Program-made: the position numbers and the translations under genes
Part shown: positions 1-5,171 of the stretch, piece after piece
Position numbering within the stretch: position 1 is the stretch's first letter
Layout of the letters: every line of letters begins with the position of its first letter
NCBI GenBank assembly: GCA_023392205.1
Contig: JAEVZN010000497.1
Coordinates: 1-5,287, forward strand
Length of the DNA stretch: 5,287 nt
Source: Pseudomonadota bacterium
GTDB lineage: Bacteria > Pseudomonadota > Alphaproteobacteria > Rhizobiales > Xanthobacteraceae
Direction: 5' to 3'
The notes under the pieces: generated by a model
Told to the model about the DNA's origin: nothing
Database searches by the model: none
Seen by the model: only the letters and a program-made list of their open reading frames with translations

Positions 1-16
1 CAAAGGGGGTGGGCGT

Positions 17-943
17 TCACATATTGTCGTCAGGCCCGTCCGGCGCGGTGAAGTCCTCGACGAAATCCGCGCGGCGATAGCCCTGCACGAACAGAAGCGA
101 GGTGAGGTCGGCATGGTCGATGCGCGCATCGGCCGCCGCCGCCACCGCGGGCTTGGCGCGCCAGGCCACGCCCAGTCCCGCGCGCTCGATCATCGCCAGG
201 TCGTTGGCGCCGTCGCCCAAAGCCATGGTCTTGTCCAGCGGCAGGCGCAGATGCCGCGCCAGTTCGAGCAATGTATCGAGCTTGGCCTCGCGGCCGAGGA
301 TCGGCTCTTCCACATACCCGGTCATCTTGCCGTCCGCGACCAGCAGGATATTCGCGTGCGTCTCGTCGAAGCCGATCATGTCGGCAACGACATGGGTGAA
401 CAGCGTGAAGCCGCCGGACACAAGGCAGGTATGCGTGCCGTGCTTGCGCATGGTGTTGACCAGCGTGCGGCCGCCCGGCGTCAGCGTGATCCGGCTGGCG
501 ATCACGTCGTCCACCACCGACACCGGCAGGCCCTTGAGCAGAGCCACACGCTCGCGCAAAGCCGGCTCGAAGGCGATCTCGCCGCGCATCGCGCGCTCTG
601 TGATCGCCGATACATGCTCTTTCAGGCCGACAAGATCGGCCAGTTCGTCGATGCATTCCTGCTCGATCATGGTGGAATCCATGTCGGCGACGAACAGCCC
701 CTTGCGCCGGTGCGCTGCGGGCTGCACCACGACATCGACCTTCATGCCGGCGAGGGTCCGGCGGATGCCGTCGGCAATCGCGCGCATGTCGACCGGGCTG
801 GGCGGCGTGAAGTGGAGATCGGCGGCGTGGCCGGGATCGAGCCATTCGGGCGCGGCCGCAGCCGGGAGCAAGGCACCCGCGCGTGCCAGTGCATCGGCAT
901 TGAGGGAGCCTGCGGGCGCGATCAGCGTGGCGATATGGGTCAT
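17..943 (-). CDS. serB: Phosphoserine phosphatase SerB
   Basis: This 308-residue cytoplasmic enzyme is predicted to hydrolyse O-phosphoserine to serine and phosphate, the last step of serine biosynthesis. It belongs to the HAD superfamily and all four HAD motifs are visible. Motif I is DMDST at residues 87-91, with nucleophile Asp87 and acid/base Asp89. Motif II is the SGG at 176-178, motif III is Lys221, and motif IV is GDGAND at 243-248, which binds Mg. The segment after motif I (IEQECIDELADLVG) matches the SerB cap. The roughly 80 residues before the HAD core are weakly conserved, as is usual for proteobacterial SerB, and the length is normal. The ATG at 943 is the first good start; its ribosome binding site is poor (an AGG about 12 nt upstream on the minus strand). 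It is divergent from miaA. Identification is firm; the exact start is less so. Confidence 0.96.
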   Translation of the reverse strand: MTHIATLIAPAGSLNADALARAGALLPAAAAPEWLDPGHAADLHFTPPSPVDMRAIADGIRRTLAGMKVDVVVQPAAHRRKGLFVADMDSTMIEQECIDELADLVGLKEHVSAITERAMRGEIAFEPALRERVALLKGLPVSVVDDVIASRITLTPGGRTLVNTMRKHGTHTCLVSGGFTLFTHVVADMIGFDETHANILLVADGKMTGYVEEPILGREAKLDTLLELARHLRLPLDKTMALGDGANDLAMIERAGLGVAWRAKPAVAAAADARIDHADLTSLLFVQGYRRADFVEDFTAPDGPDDNM

Positions 944-985
944 GCGAACGGTCTGCCTCGGACGCGGGCGCTTCCTGACGCGGCG

Positions 986-1014
986 CTTATGTCAGTCAGC
1001 CCGCGAGGCGGCAA
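986..1014 (-). promoter_or_regulatory. Candidate sigma70-type promoter for serB
   Basis: Read on the minus strand, TTGCCG (plus positions 1009-1014) and CATAAG (986-991) are separated by exactly 17 bp. Each box matches the TTGACA/TATAAT consensus at 4 of 6 positions. Transcription would start near 979, giving a leader of about 36 nt before the serB ATG. It was found by eye in the divergent intergenic region; no transcript data are available. Confidence 0.4.
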
Positions 1015-1067
1015 GCCTTGCTGTGGACCGATGCTCCGGCATGGCCGCGCATTGGCGTGCGGGCGCG

Positions 1068-1095
1068 TTGACAGGGCGGCCCGCTTCCGTGTCAT
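1068..1095 (+). promoter_or_regulatory. Candidate promoter for miaA, close to the start codon
   Basis: A perfect -35 box TTGACA lies at 1068-1073. The best -10 is TGTCAT at 1090-1095 (4 of 6 matches, 16-bp spacer). The predicted transcription start falls at about 1102-1105, on or just before the miaA ATG at 1105. No purine-rich ribosome binding site precedes that ATG, which fits a leaderless or nearly leaderless mRNA. The -35 box is convincing; the -10 choice is an inference. Confidence 0.4.
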
Positions 1096-1104
1096 GCCTG
1101 TCCG

Positions 1105-2037
1105 ATGAACCGCCCAAGCCCGATCCTGATTGCCGGCCCCACCGCCAGCGGCAAGTCCGCTCTGGCGCTGGCGCTCGCGGAGCAACTCGGCGGTATCGTG
1201 GTGAATGCGGACTCCATGCAGGTCTATCGCGACCTGCGGGTGCTCACCGCACGGCCGACGCAGGCCGAGGAGCAAGGCGTTCCGCATCGCCTGTTCGGAC
1301 ATGTCGATGCAGCGGAGAATTATTCGGTCGGCCGCTATTTGGCCGATGCGGCGCAAATGCTGGGCAACGTGCCCGCGCGCACACGTCTGATCTTTGCCGG
1401 TGGCACCGGGCTTTATTTCCGGGCGCTGATGACCGGGCTTGCGGCCATTCCGCCGATCGATCCCGCGATCCGCGATGCCCTGCGCGCAAGGCTCGACAAT
1501 GAGGGCGTGGAAGCCCTGCATGGAGAGCTGGCCGCGCGCGACCCGCAGGGCGCCGCCCGCTTCATGCCGCGCGACCGCTCGCGCATCCTGCGCGCGCTGG
1601 AAGTGCTGACGGCGACCGGCAGACCCATTGCGCAATGGCATGGCGAGGGTGAGCAGAAGCTGATTTTGCCGGACCATGCGATCAAGGTGTTTCTGCATCC
1701 CGAACGCGAGGTGCTGACGCAGCGCATTGCCACGCGCTTTGCGGCGATGATGGAACACGGCGCGCTTGACGAGGTGCGCGCGCTCGATGCCCGCGATTTG
1801 CCCGGGACGCTGCCGGCGATGAAAGCGCATGGCGTGCCGTGGCTGCGGCGGCTCTTGCGTGGGGAGATAACGCGCGCGGCAGCCATCGAGGGCGCGGTAA
1901 TGGATACGCGCCGCTATGCCAAGCGACAGGTCACATGGTTTCGCAACCAGATGCCGGACTGGACCTGGCTGCGGCCGGACGAGGGTATGGCCAAAGTGCA
2001 GGAAATGGTCAGAATGCAAGACGTGTCCGACAATTGA
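1105..2037 (+). CDS. miaA: tRNA dimethylallyltransferase MiaA
   Basis: This 310-residue cytoplasmic enzyme transfers a dimethylallyl group from dimethylallyl diphosphate to N6 of A37 in tRNAs that read codons starting with U. The P-loop GPTASGKS is at residues 11-18, where MiaA proteins have it. It is followed by the DSMQVYR motif at 36-42 (substrate-binding Asp36), [10 protein letters not shown] at 99-108, RILRALEV at 160-167, and the C-terminal [14 protein letters not shown] at 269-282, all family hallmarks. The family's usual AIG-type motif near 241 reads KAHGVPWL here, a mild variation. Length is typical. The start is supported by the P-loop position, although no Shine-Dalgarno sequence precedes it; see the promoter entry at 1068-1095. 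The gene ends 68 bp before the first caspase-like gene on the same strand, so read-through into it is possible. Confidence 0.96.
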   Translation: MNRPSPILIAGPTASGKSALALALAEQLGGIVVNADSMQVYRDLRVLTARPTQAEEQGVPHRLFGHVDAAENYSVGRYLADAAQMLGNVPARTRLIFAGGTGLYFRALMTGLAAIPPIDPAIRDALRARLDNEGVEALHGELAARDPQGAARFMPRDRSRILRALEVLTATGRPIAQWHGEGEQKLILPDHAIKVFLHPEREVLTQRIATRFAAMMEHGALDEVRALDARDLPGTLPAMKAHGVPWLRRLLRGEITRAAAIEGAVMDTRRYAKRQVTWFRNQMPDWTWLRPDEGMAKVQEMVRMQDVSDN

Positions 2038-2094
2038 ACCTGCGCGGACCTTTCGCGCACCAATAGGCTGGTCCTTATGCCATTCCGGCGGCCC

Positions 2095-2100
2095 GGAGGT
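2095..2100 (+). promoter_or_regulatory. Strong ribosome binding site of first caspase-like gene
   Basis: GGAGGT, a full-strength anti-SD match, stands 5 nt before the ATG at 2106 and fixes that start. The 68-bp gap after miaA shows no promoter I would defend, so the gene may be transcribed with miaA or from an atypical promoter. Confidence 0.75.
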
Positions 2101-2105
2101 TTGCG

Positions 2106-3122
2106 ATGCGTCGAATCCTGCTTGCTGTGGTTGCTTCATGCACGTTGCTGTCGCCTGCGCTGGCGCAGGACAAGCGCGTCGCGCTTGTGATCGGCAACGC
2201 CGAATATCGCAGCATCGTCTCAATCAAGAATCCGGCCAATGACGCGCTCGACGTGAGCGAAGCGCTCAAGAAGATGGGCTTTTCGGTGCGCACGCTGATC
2301 AATGCCGACGCGCGCGGCATGCGGCGCGCACTGGCCGTGTTCGGCAACAAGGCCATCCAGGCCGAGATCGCGCTGATGTTCTTCTCCGGCCACGGGCTGC
2401 AATCCGATGGCGTGGTCTGGTTGCTGCCGGTCGACGGGCAGGCGGAGACGCTTGCCGCCGTGGCGCGCTCGTCGTTCAGCCTGCCGCAGGTCTTGCAGCG
2501 GGTGCAGGGCGCGTCAAAGCTGAATGCAGTGTTTCTCGATATCGCGCGCGCCGATCCCTACAACGAGGCCGCCAAGCGCAATCTGCCCGCCGGCATCGTG
2601 AGCCAGATTGAGGAGCCGCGCGATCTTCTGATCAGTTATGCCACGGGCGCGGGCAATGTCGCGGCCGATGGCGCCGGGCGCATTTCGCCCTTCACCGCGG
2701 CCTTGCTCAAGCATATCGCCGAGCCGGGCATCGATCTGTCGGGTCTGATGCGCAGCATCCGCAGCGAGGTCGTGACGGCGACCGAGGGCCGGCAGAATCC
2801 GGCCTTCTACATGACGGCTGACGACGCGCCGTATTTCGTGGCGCCGGTGGTGAAGGTCGCGGTGCCGACGGCGCCTGAGCCTGTGCCGGTCGCGCCGCCC
2901 GCGGAAGCTGCATCGCCCGAGATCGCGCCGCAACCGGCCGCAGACGTTGAACCTGCGCCCCCGATTGCACCGGAGCAGCAGGCGGAGGCCGTCACAGGCG
3001 CCGACGCAGCCCCGCAGGCCTCAGAAGCCGCTGCTCTGCCCGCAGCCGAAACAGAGGCCGCACCGGACGCGCCTTCGCCAGGCGAATTCCGTGGCCTGGA
3101 AAAGCGCCATCCCAACGACTGA
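2106..3122 (+). CDS. Exported caspase-like (peptidase C14 fold) protein with catalytic Cys replaced, Pro/Ala-rich tail
   Basis: This is a 338-residue protein. Residues 1-20 form a Sec signal peptide (basic MRR, hydrophobic core, cleavage after ALA20), so the mature protein, starting QDKRVALVIGN, is probably periplasmic. Residues 22-245 are a caspase p20/p10-like domain: the first strand is RVALVIGN at 24-31, the catalytic His loop is SGHG with His96, and the conserved DGxGRxSPFTxALLKHI segment lies near 188-204. At the catalytic Cys position of the family pattern LDACRxxP the sequence reads LDIARADP (144-151), putting Ala147 in place of Cys. The protein is therefore predicted to lack peptidase activity. 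Residues about 252-325 are a low-complexity Pro/Ala/Glu-rich tail, probably disordered. It is a paralogue of the next gene. Fold assignment is firm; function is unknown. Binding, scaffolding or regulation of another caspase would be possible roles. Confidence 0.88.
   Translation: MRRILLAVVASCTLLSPALAQDKRVALVIGNAEYRSIVSIKNPANDALDVSEALKKMGFSVRTLINADARGMRRALAVFGNKAIQAEIALMFFSGHGLQSDGVVWLLPVDGQAETLAAVARSSFSLPQVLQRVQGASKLNAVFLDIARADPYNEAAKRNLPAGIVSQIEEPRDLLISYATGAGNVAADGAGRISPFTAALLKHIAEPGIDLSGLMRSIRSEVVTATEGRQNPAFYMTADDAPYFVAPVVKVAVPTAPEPVPVAPPAEAASPEIAPQPAADVEPAPPIAPEQQAEAVTGADAAPQASEAAALPAAETEAAPDAPSPGEFRGLEKRHPND
2163..2179 (+). repeat. Copy 1 of 17-bp direct repeat at the signal cleavage site of the caspase-like paralogues
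   Basis: GCGCAGGACAAGCGCGT occurs identically here and at 3291-3307. It encodes the AQDKR junction between signal peptide and mature protein in both genes. It reflects paralogy by an old tandem duplication rather than a mobile or regulatory repeat. Confidence 0.7.
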
Positions 3123-3206
3123 TCGGGTGGCGGCGATGACGCAGGTGTTGCAGACTTCATTTGTTGCTGACGTTGCGCCTTTTTCCAAAATGTTCATTTC
3201 AGATCG

Positions 3207-3212
3207 AAGGGG
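3207..3212 (+). promoter_or_regulatory. Ribosome binding site of second caspase-like gene
   Basis: AAGGGG lies 6 nt before the ATG at 3219 and supports that start. The 96-bp gap before it (3123-3218) is more AT-rich than its surroundings. It could carry its own weak promoter (TTGCTG at 3164-3169, CAAAAT at 3186-3191, 16-bp spacer, 7 of 12 matches), too poor to list separately. Confidence 0.65.
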
Positions 3213-3218
3213 ATTGTC

Positions 3219-3971
3219 ATGCGCTCGTTTGTTTCGCTGCGAATTGTCTGCGCCGCCCTTGCCGGATTGTTGCTCATCGCGCCCGCTGCCGCGCAGGACA
3301 AGCGCGTGGCGCTGGTGATCGGCAATTCCGACTACAGGCATGTGTTCGAATTGCCCAATCCGGTCAACGATGCAAAGAACATGGCCGCCGCGCTCACCCG
3401 CATGGGCTACAAGGTGACGGCATTGGAGAATGCGACCGGCGCGCAGATGCGCAGCGGACTGGCCGCTTTCGCAAGCGAAGCGAAAACCGCCGACACGGCG
3501 CTTGTGTTCTATGCCGGCCACGCCATCGAGACGGAAGGCGATTACCTGACGATCCCGGTGGACGGGAAGGTCGGCACATATGACGAGGCGTTCCGCGACG
3601 GCACCACGCGCGATCAATTGCTGGAGCATCTCGCCGGGGCGAAATTGTCGGTGCTGCTGCTGGACACCGCCCGCAACAACCCTTTCGCGGCCAGCATGCC
3701 CGGCGTCACCGACCTTCACAGGCAGTCGCCACCCGCCGAGGGGGCTGTGTTCGTCGCCTATGCGACCCAGGCCGGTGCGACCGTTCCGGACGGGGAGGGG
3801 CGTAATTCGCATTTCACCAAGGCGCTGCTGAATTACATCGAGACCCGCGGGCTCGATCTGCGCGAAATCGCGACGCGGGTGCGCGCCGAGGTGCAGACGG
3901 CGACCGGCGGCGAGCAGACCCCGCTCAGCCATGCGCTGCGGGTGAATTCCGGCCACGTCCTGAGCCGGTAA
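3219..3971 (+). CDS. Exported caspase-like (peptidase C14 fold) protein with catalytic Cys replaced, short form
   Basis: This is a 250-residue protein. Residues 1-25 are a Sec signal peptide ending APAAA, and the mature protein again starts QDKRVALVIGN. The caspase-like domain fills the rest: first strand RVALVIGN at 29-36, NPVNDAKNMAAAL at 47-59, the His loop FYAGHA with His101, and the segment DGEGRNSHFTKALLNYIETRG at about 191-211 with RVRAEVQTATGGEQTP after it, typical of bacterial caspase-family proteins. The Cys motif reads LDTARNNPF (148-156): the RNNPF context is conserved, but Ala151 (codon GCC) replaces the catalytic Cys. The usual Gly after the catalytic His is also Ala (GHA). Peptidase activity is therefore unlikely. 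It has no Pro/Ala tail, unlike its upstream paralogue. Function is unknown; the pair could act together in the periplasm, but that is speculation. Confidence 0.88.
   Translation: MRSFVSLRIVCAALAGLLLIAPAAAQDKRVALVIGNSDYRHVFELPNPVNDAKNMAAALTRMGYKVTALENATGAQMRSGLAAFASEAKTADTALVFYAGHAIETEGDYLTIPVDGKVGTYDEAFRDGTTRDQLLEHLAGAKLSVLLLDTARNNPFAASMPGVTDLHRQSPPAEGAVFVAYATQAGATVPDGEGRNSHFTKALLNYIETRGLDLREIATRVRAEVQTATGGEQTPLSHALRVNSGHVLSR
3291..3307 (+). repeat. Copy 2 of 17-bp direct repeat at the signal cleavage site of the caspase-like paralogues
   Basis: This is identical to 2163-2179, in the same codon phase, again at the signal peptide junction. The flanking bases diverge mostly at third codon positions (for example GTC/GTG and CTT/CTG in the RVALV codons). 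Confidence 0.7.
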
Positions 3972-3990
3972 CCGGCCCGTTGCGGCCCGG

Positions 3991-4026
3991 GCGGGAATTG
4001 CTGACCGGACCGGGTCCGGATTCCGC
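3991..4026 (+). other. Imperfect inverted repeat downstream of second caspase-like gene
   Basis: An inner stem CCGGAC/GTCCGG (4005-4010 with 4014-4019, 3-nt loop) is flanked by an outer stem GGAAT/ATTCC (3994-3998 with 4020-4024) that extends by GC pairs with one bulged G. It starts 20 nt after the stop codon at 3969-3971. It has no T-tract, so it is not a canonical intrinsic terminator. It could slow 3' decay or help Rho-dependent ending. Confidence 0.4.
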
Positions 4027-4037
4027 ACTGCGGCAGC

Positions 4038-4066
4038 TTGACCGTCCGGGCTGGACGGACTATATC
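4038..4066 (+). promoter_or_regulatory. Candidate sigma70-type promoter for the ilvB leader
   Basis: TTGACC (4038-4043, 5 of 6 to consensus) and TATATC (4061-4066, 4 of 6) are separated by exactly 17 bp. Transcription would begin near A4073. That is just before the short leader ORF and about 120 nt before the intrinsic terminator, so the terminator lies inside the ilvB leader RNA rather than only ending the caspase-like transcript. Confidence 0.55.
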
Positions 4067-4085
4067 ACGCGCAATGTTAGGACGA

Positions 4086-4160
4086 ATGCAGGCCATGTTG
4101 CGCAATAATATTTCGCGGGCGCTGGTAGATGTAGGAAGGCGCATCTCCGGGGCTGGATGA
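4086..4160 (+). CDS. Putative ilvB leader peptide (attenuator ORF)
   Basis: This is a short ORF of 24 codons from the ATG at 4086, or 21 codons from the in-frame ATG at 4095; a third in-frame ATG at 4074 lies almost at the predicted transcript start. The stretch MLRNNISRALVDVGRR holds Leu, Ile, Leu, Val and Val codons, including two GTA codons at 4125 and 4131, and a Leu-Val-Asp-Val cluster ends just 4 nt before the hairpin at 4138. The stop TGA (4158-4160) is exactly the hairpin loop. AGGA at 4079-4082 is a possible ribosome binding site, though the spacing is not ideal for either ATG (3 or 12 nt). Enrichment for branched-chain codons is modest compared with enterobacterial ilv leaders, so the case rests mainly on position and architecture. 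Confidence 0.45.
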   Translation: MQAMLRNNISRALVDVGRRISGAG

Positions 4161-4184
4161 TCCAGCCAGACCGGACGATGCGCC
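4138..4184 (+). promoter_or_regulatory. Long leader hairpin of ilvB (candidate pause/attenuation structure)
   Basis: The 5' arm 4138-4157 pairs with the 3' arm 4161-4184 in three stacked segments: GGCGCATC/GATGCGCC (8 bp), TCCGG/CCGGA (5 bp) and GGCTGGA/TCCAGCC (7 bp). That gives 20 pairs, with only a bulged C (4176) and a bulged AGA (4168-4170) on the 3' side. The loop is TGA at 4158-4160, the stop codon of the leader ORF. A ribosome translating the leader would have to open this hairpin. I see no clear pairing of its 3' arm with the terminator arm downstream, so the switching mechanism is not shown. Confidence 0.65.
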
Positions 4185-4192
4185 GTTTCGAC

Positions 4193-4213
4193 AGGGCCTT
4201 GCGGCCCTTTTTT
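4193..4213 (+). terminator. Intrinsic terminator in the ilvB leader
   Basis: AGGGCC (4193-4198) pairs perfectly with GGCCCT (4203-4208) across a TTGC loop, and the run of six T at 4208-4213 follows directly. It lies 61 bp before the ilvB ATG and downstream of the candidate ilvB promoter, so it would stop ilvB transcription unless bypassed, as in an attenuator. It could also end any read-through from the caspase-like genes. Confidence 0.8.
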
Positions 4214-4263
4214 CATTACCGCGCCGTGACGCAAAGATTGCGCGACACCTGCAAGACCGAGCT

Positions 4264-4267
4264 GGAG
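4264..4267 (+). promoter_or_regulatory. Ribosome binding site of ilvB
   Basis: GGAG, 7 nt before the ATG at 4275, sets the ilvB start, which also agrees with the usual N-terminus of the family (MTGAEM-type opening). Confidence 0.6.
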
Positions 4268-4274
4268 CAAGACG

Positions 4275-5171
4275 ATGAGCAAGGACATGACCGGCGCCGA
4301 GATGGTGATCCAAGCCCTCGCCGATCAGGGCATCCACCACATTTTCGGCTATCCGGGCGGCGCCGTGCTGCCGATCTATGACGCCATCTTCCAGCAGGAC
4401 AAGGTCAAGCATGTGCTCGTGCGCCACGAACAGGGCGCGGTGCATATGGCCGAAGGCTATGCGCGCTCCACCGGCAAGGTCGGCTGCGTGCTGGTGACGT
4501 CCGGCCCCGGTGCGACCAATGCGGTGACGGGCCTTGCCGATGCGCTGATGGATTCGATCCCGTTCGTCTGCATCACGGGCCAGGTGCCGACGCATCTGAT
4601 CGGCAACGATGCGTTCCAGGAATGCGACACCGTCGGCATCACGCGGCCCTGCACCAAGCACAATTATCTGGTGAAGCGGATCGAGGACCTGCCGCGCATT
4701 CTGCATGAGGCGTTCTATGTCGCGGGCTCCGGCCGCCCCGGTCCGGTGGTGGTCGATATTCCCAAAGATATCCAGTTCGCCACCGGCACTTATGCGGGTC
4801 CGCAGAATATCAAGCACAAGACCTATAATCCGAAGGTCAAGGGCGATCTCGACCGCATCAAGCAGGCGGTCGACATGATGGCGCAGGCGCGCCGTCCGCT
4901 CTTCTATACCGGCGGCGGCATCATCAATTCCGGCAAGGAGGCAAGCCACCTGCTGCGCGAACTGGTGAAGCTGAGCGGCTTTCCGATCACCTCGACACTG
5001 ATGGGGCTCGGTGCGTTTCCCGCGGCCGATCCGCAATGGCTCGGCATGCTCGGCATGCACGGCACCTACGAAGCCAATATGGCGCTGCACGATTGCGACC
5101 TGATGATCTGCATCGGGGCGGGATTCGACGACCGCATCACCGGCCGCGTCGCTGCGTTCTCCCCCAATTAG
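4275..5171 (+). CDS. ilvB: Acetolactate synthase large subunit IlvB, N-terminal half, interrupted by an in-frame TAG
   Basis: IlvB condenses two pyruvates to acetolactate, or pyruvate with 2-oxobutyrate to acetohydroxybutyrate. This is the first common step of branched-chain amino acid synthesis, and the enzyme uses ThDP, Mg and FAD. The ThDP N-terminal domain is complete: GYPGGAVLPIYDA at 25-37, catalytic Glu52 in RHEQGAVHMAEGYAR, TSGPGATN at 75-82, FQE at 114-116, and RPGPVVVDIPKD at 154-165. The central FAD-binding domain starts near 190 and includes LGMLGMHGT at 256-264. Arg287 of FDDR, known in E. coli AHAS II as Arg276 for substrate choice, is kept. The preceding family motif GARFDDR reads GAGFDDR (Gly283). 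Translation stops at TAG 5169-5171 after 298 residues, about half the usual length of roughly 590, yet the frame continues with IlvB sequence. The C-terminal ThDP domain lies beyond the window. The missing small subunit gene, ilvN, is expected downstream. Confidence 0.93.
   Translation: MSKDMTGAEMVIQALADQGIHHIFGYPGGAVLPIYDAIFQQDKVKHVLVRHEQGAVHMAEGYARSTGKVGCVLVTSGPGATNAVTGLADALMDSIPFVCITGQVPTHLIGNDAFQECDTVGITRPCTKHNYLVKRIEDLPRILHEAFYVAGSGRPGPVVVDIPKDIQFATGTYAGPQNIKHKTYNPKVKGDLDRIKQAVDMMAQARRPLFYTGGGIINSGKEASHLLRELVKLSGFPITSTLMGLGAFPAADPQWLGMLGMHGTYEANMALHDCDLMICIGAGFDDRITGRVAAFSPN

Noticed and set aside
102..1502. Long plus-strand open frame of 466 codons across serB and the start of miaA
   Set aside because: It is antisense to serB and then out of frame with miaA, both firmly identified. 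It is rich in Arg, Ser and Ala, as expected for shadow frames in GC-rich DNA.
2106..2141. Possible lipobox VASC at residues 9-12 of the first caspase-like protein
   Set aside because: It would give a signal peptide of only 11 residues, too short for a normal lipoprotein. The ALA-Q cleavage site at 20/21 matches the paralogue's AAA-Q site.
940..2223. Long minus-strand open frame of 427 codons opposite miaA
   Set aside because: It is a shadow of miaA and the start of the first caspase-like gene. It has no recognisable domain and a composition typical of antisense frames.
3177..3190. T-rich stretch in the gap between the caspase-like genes as a terminator
   Set aside because: No stable stem precedes the T run, so it does not look like an intrinsic terminator.
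3021..4028. Minus-strand open frame of 335 codons opposite the caspase-like genes
   Set aside because: It is antisense to the well-supported second caspase-like gene, with no motif and no ribosome binding site worth noting.
5169..5171. TAG read as pyrrolysine or by programmed readthrough in ilvB
   Set aside because: Acetolactate synthases are not known to use either, relatives have a plain Ser here, and a one-base change or error is far simpler.
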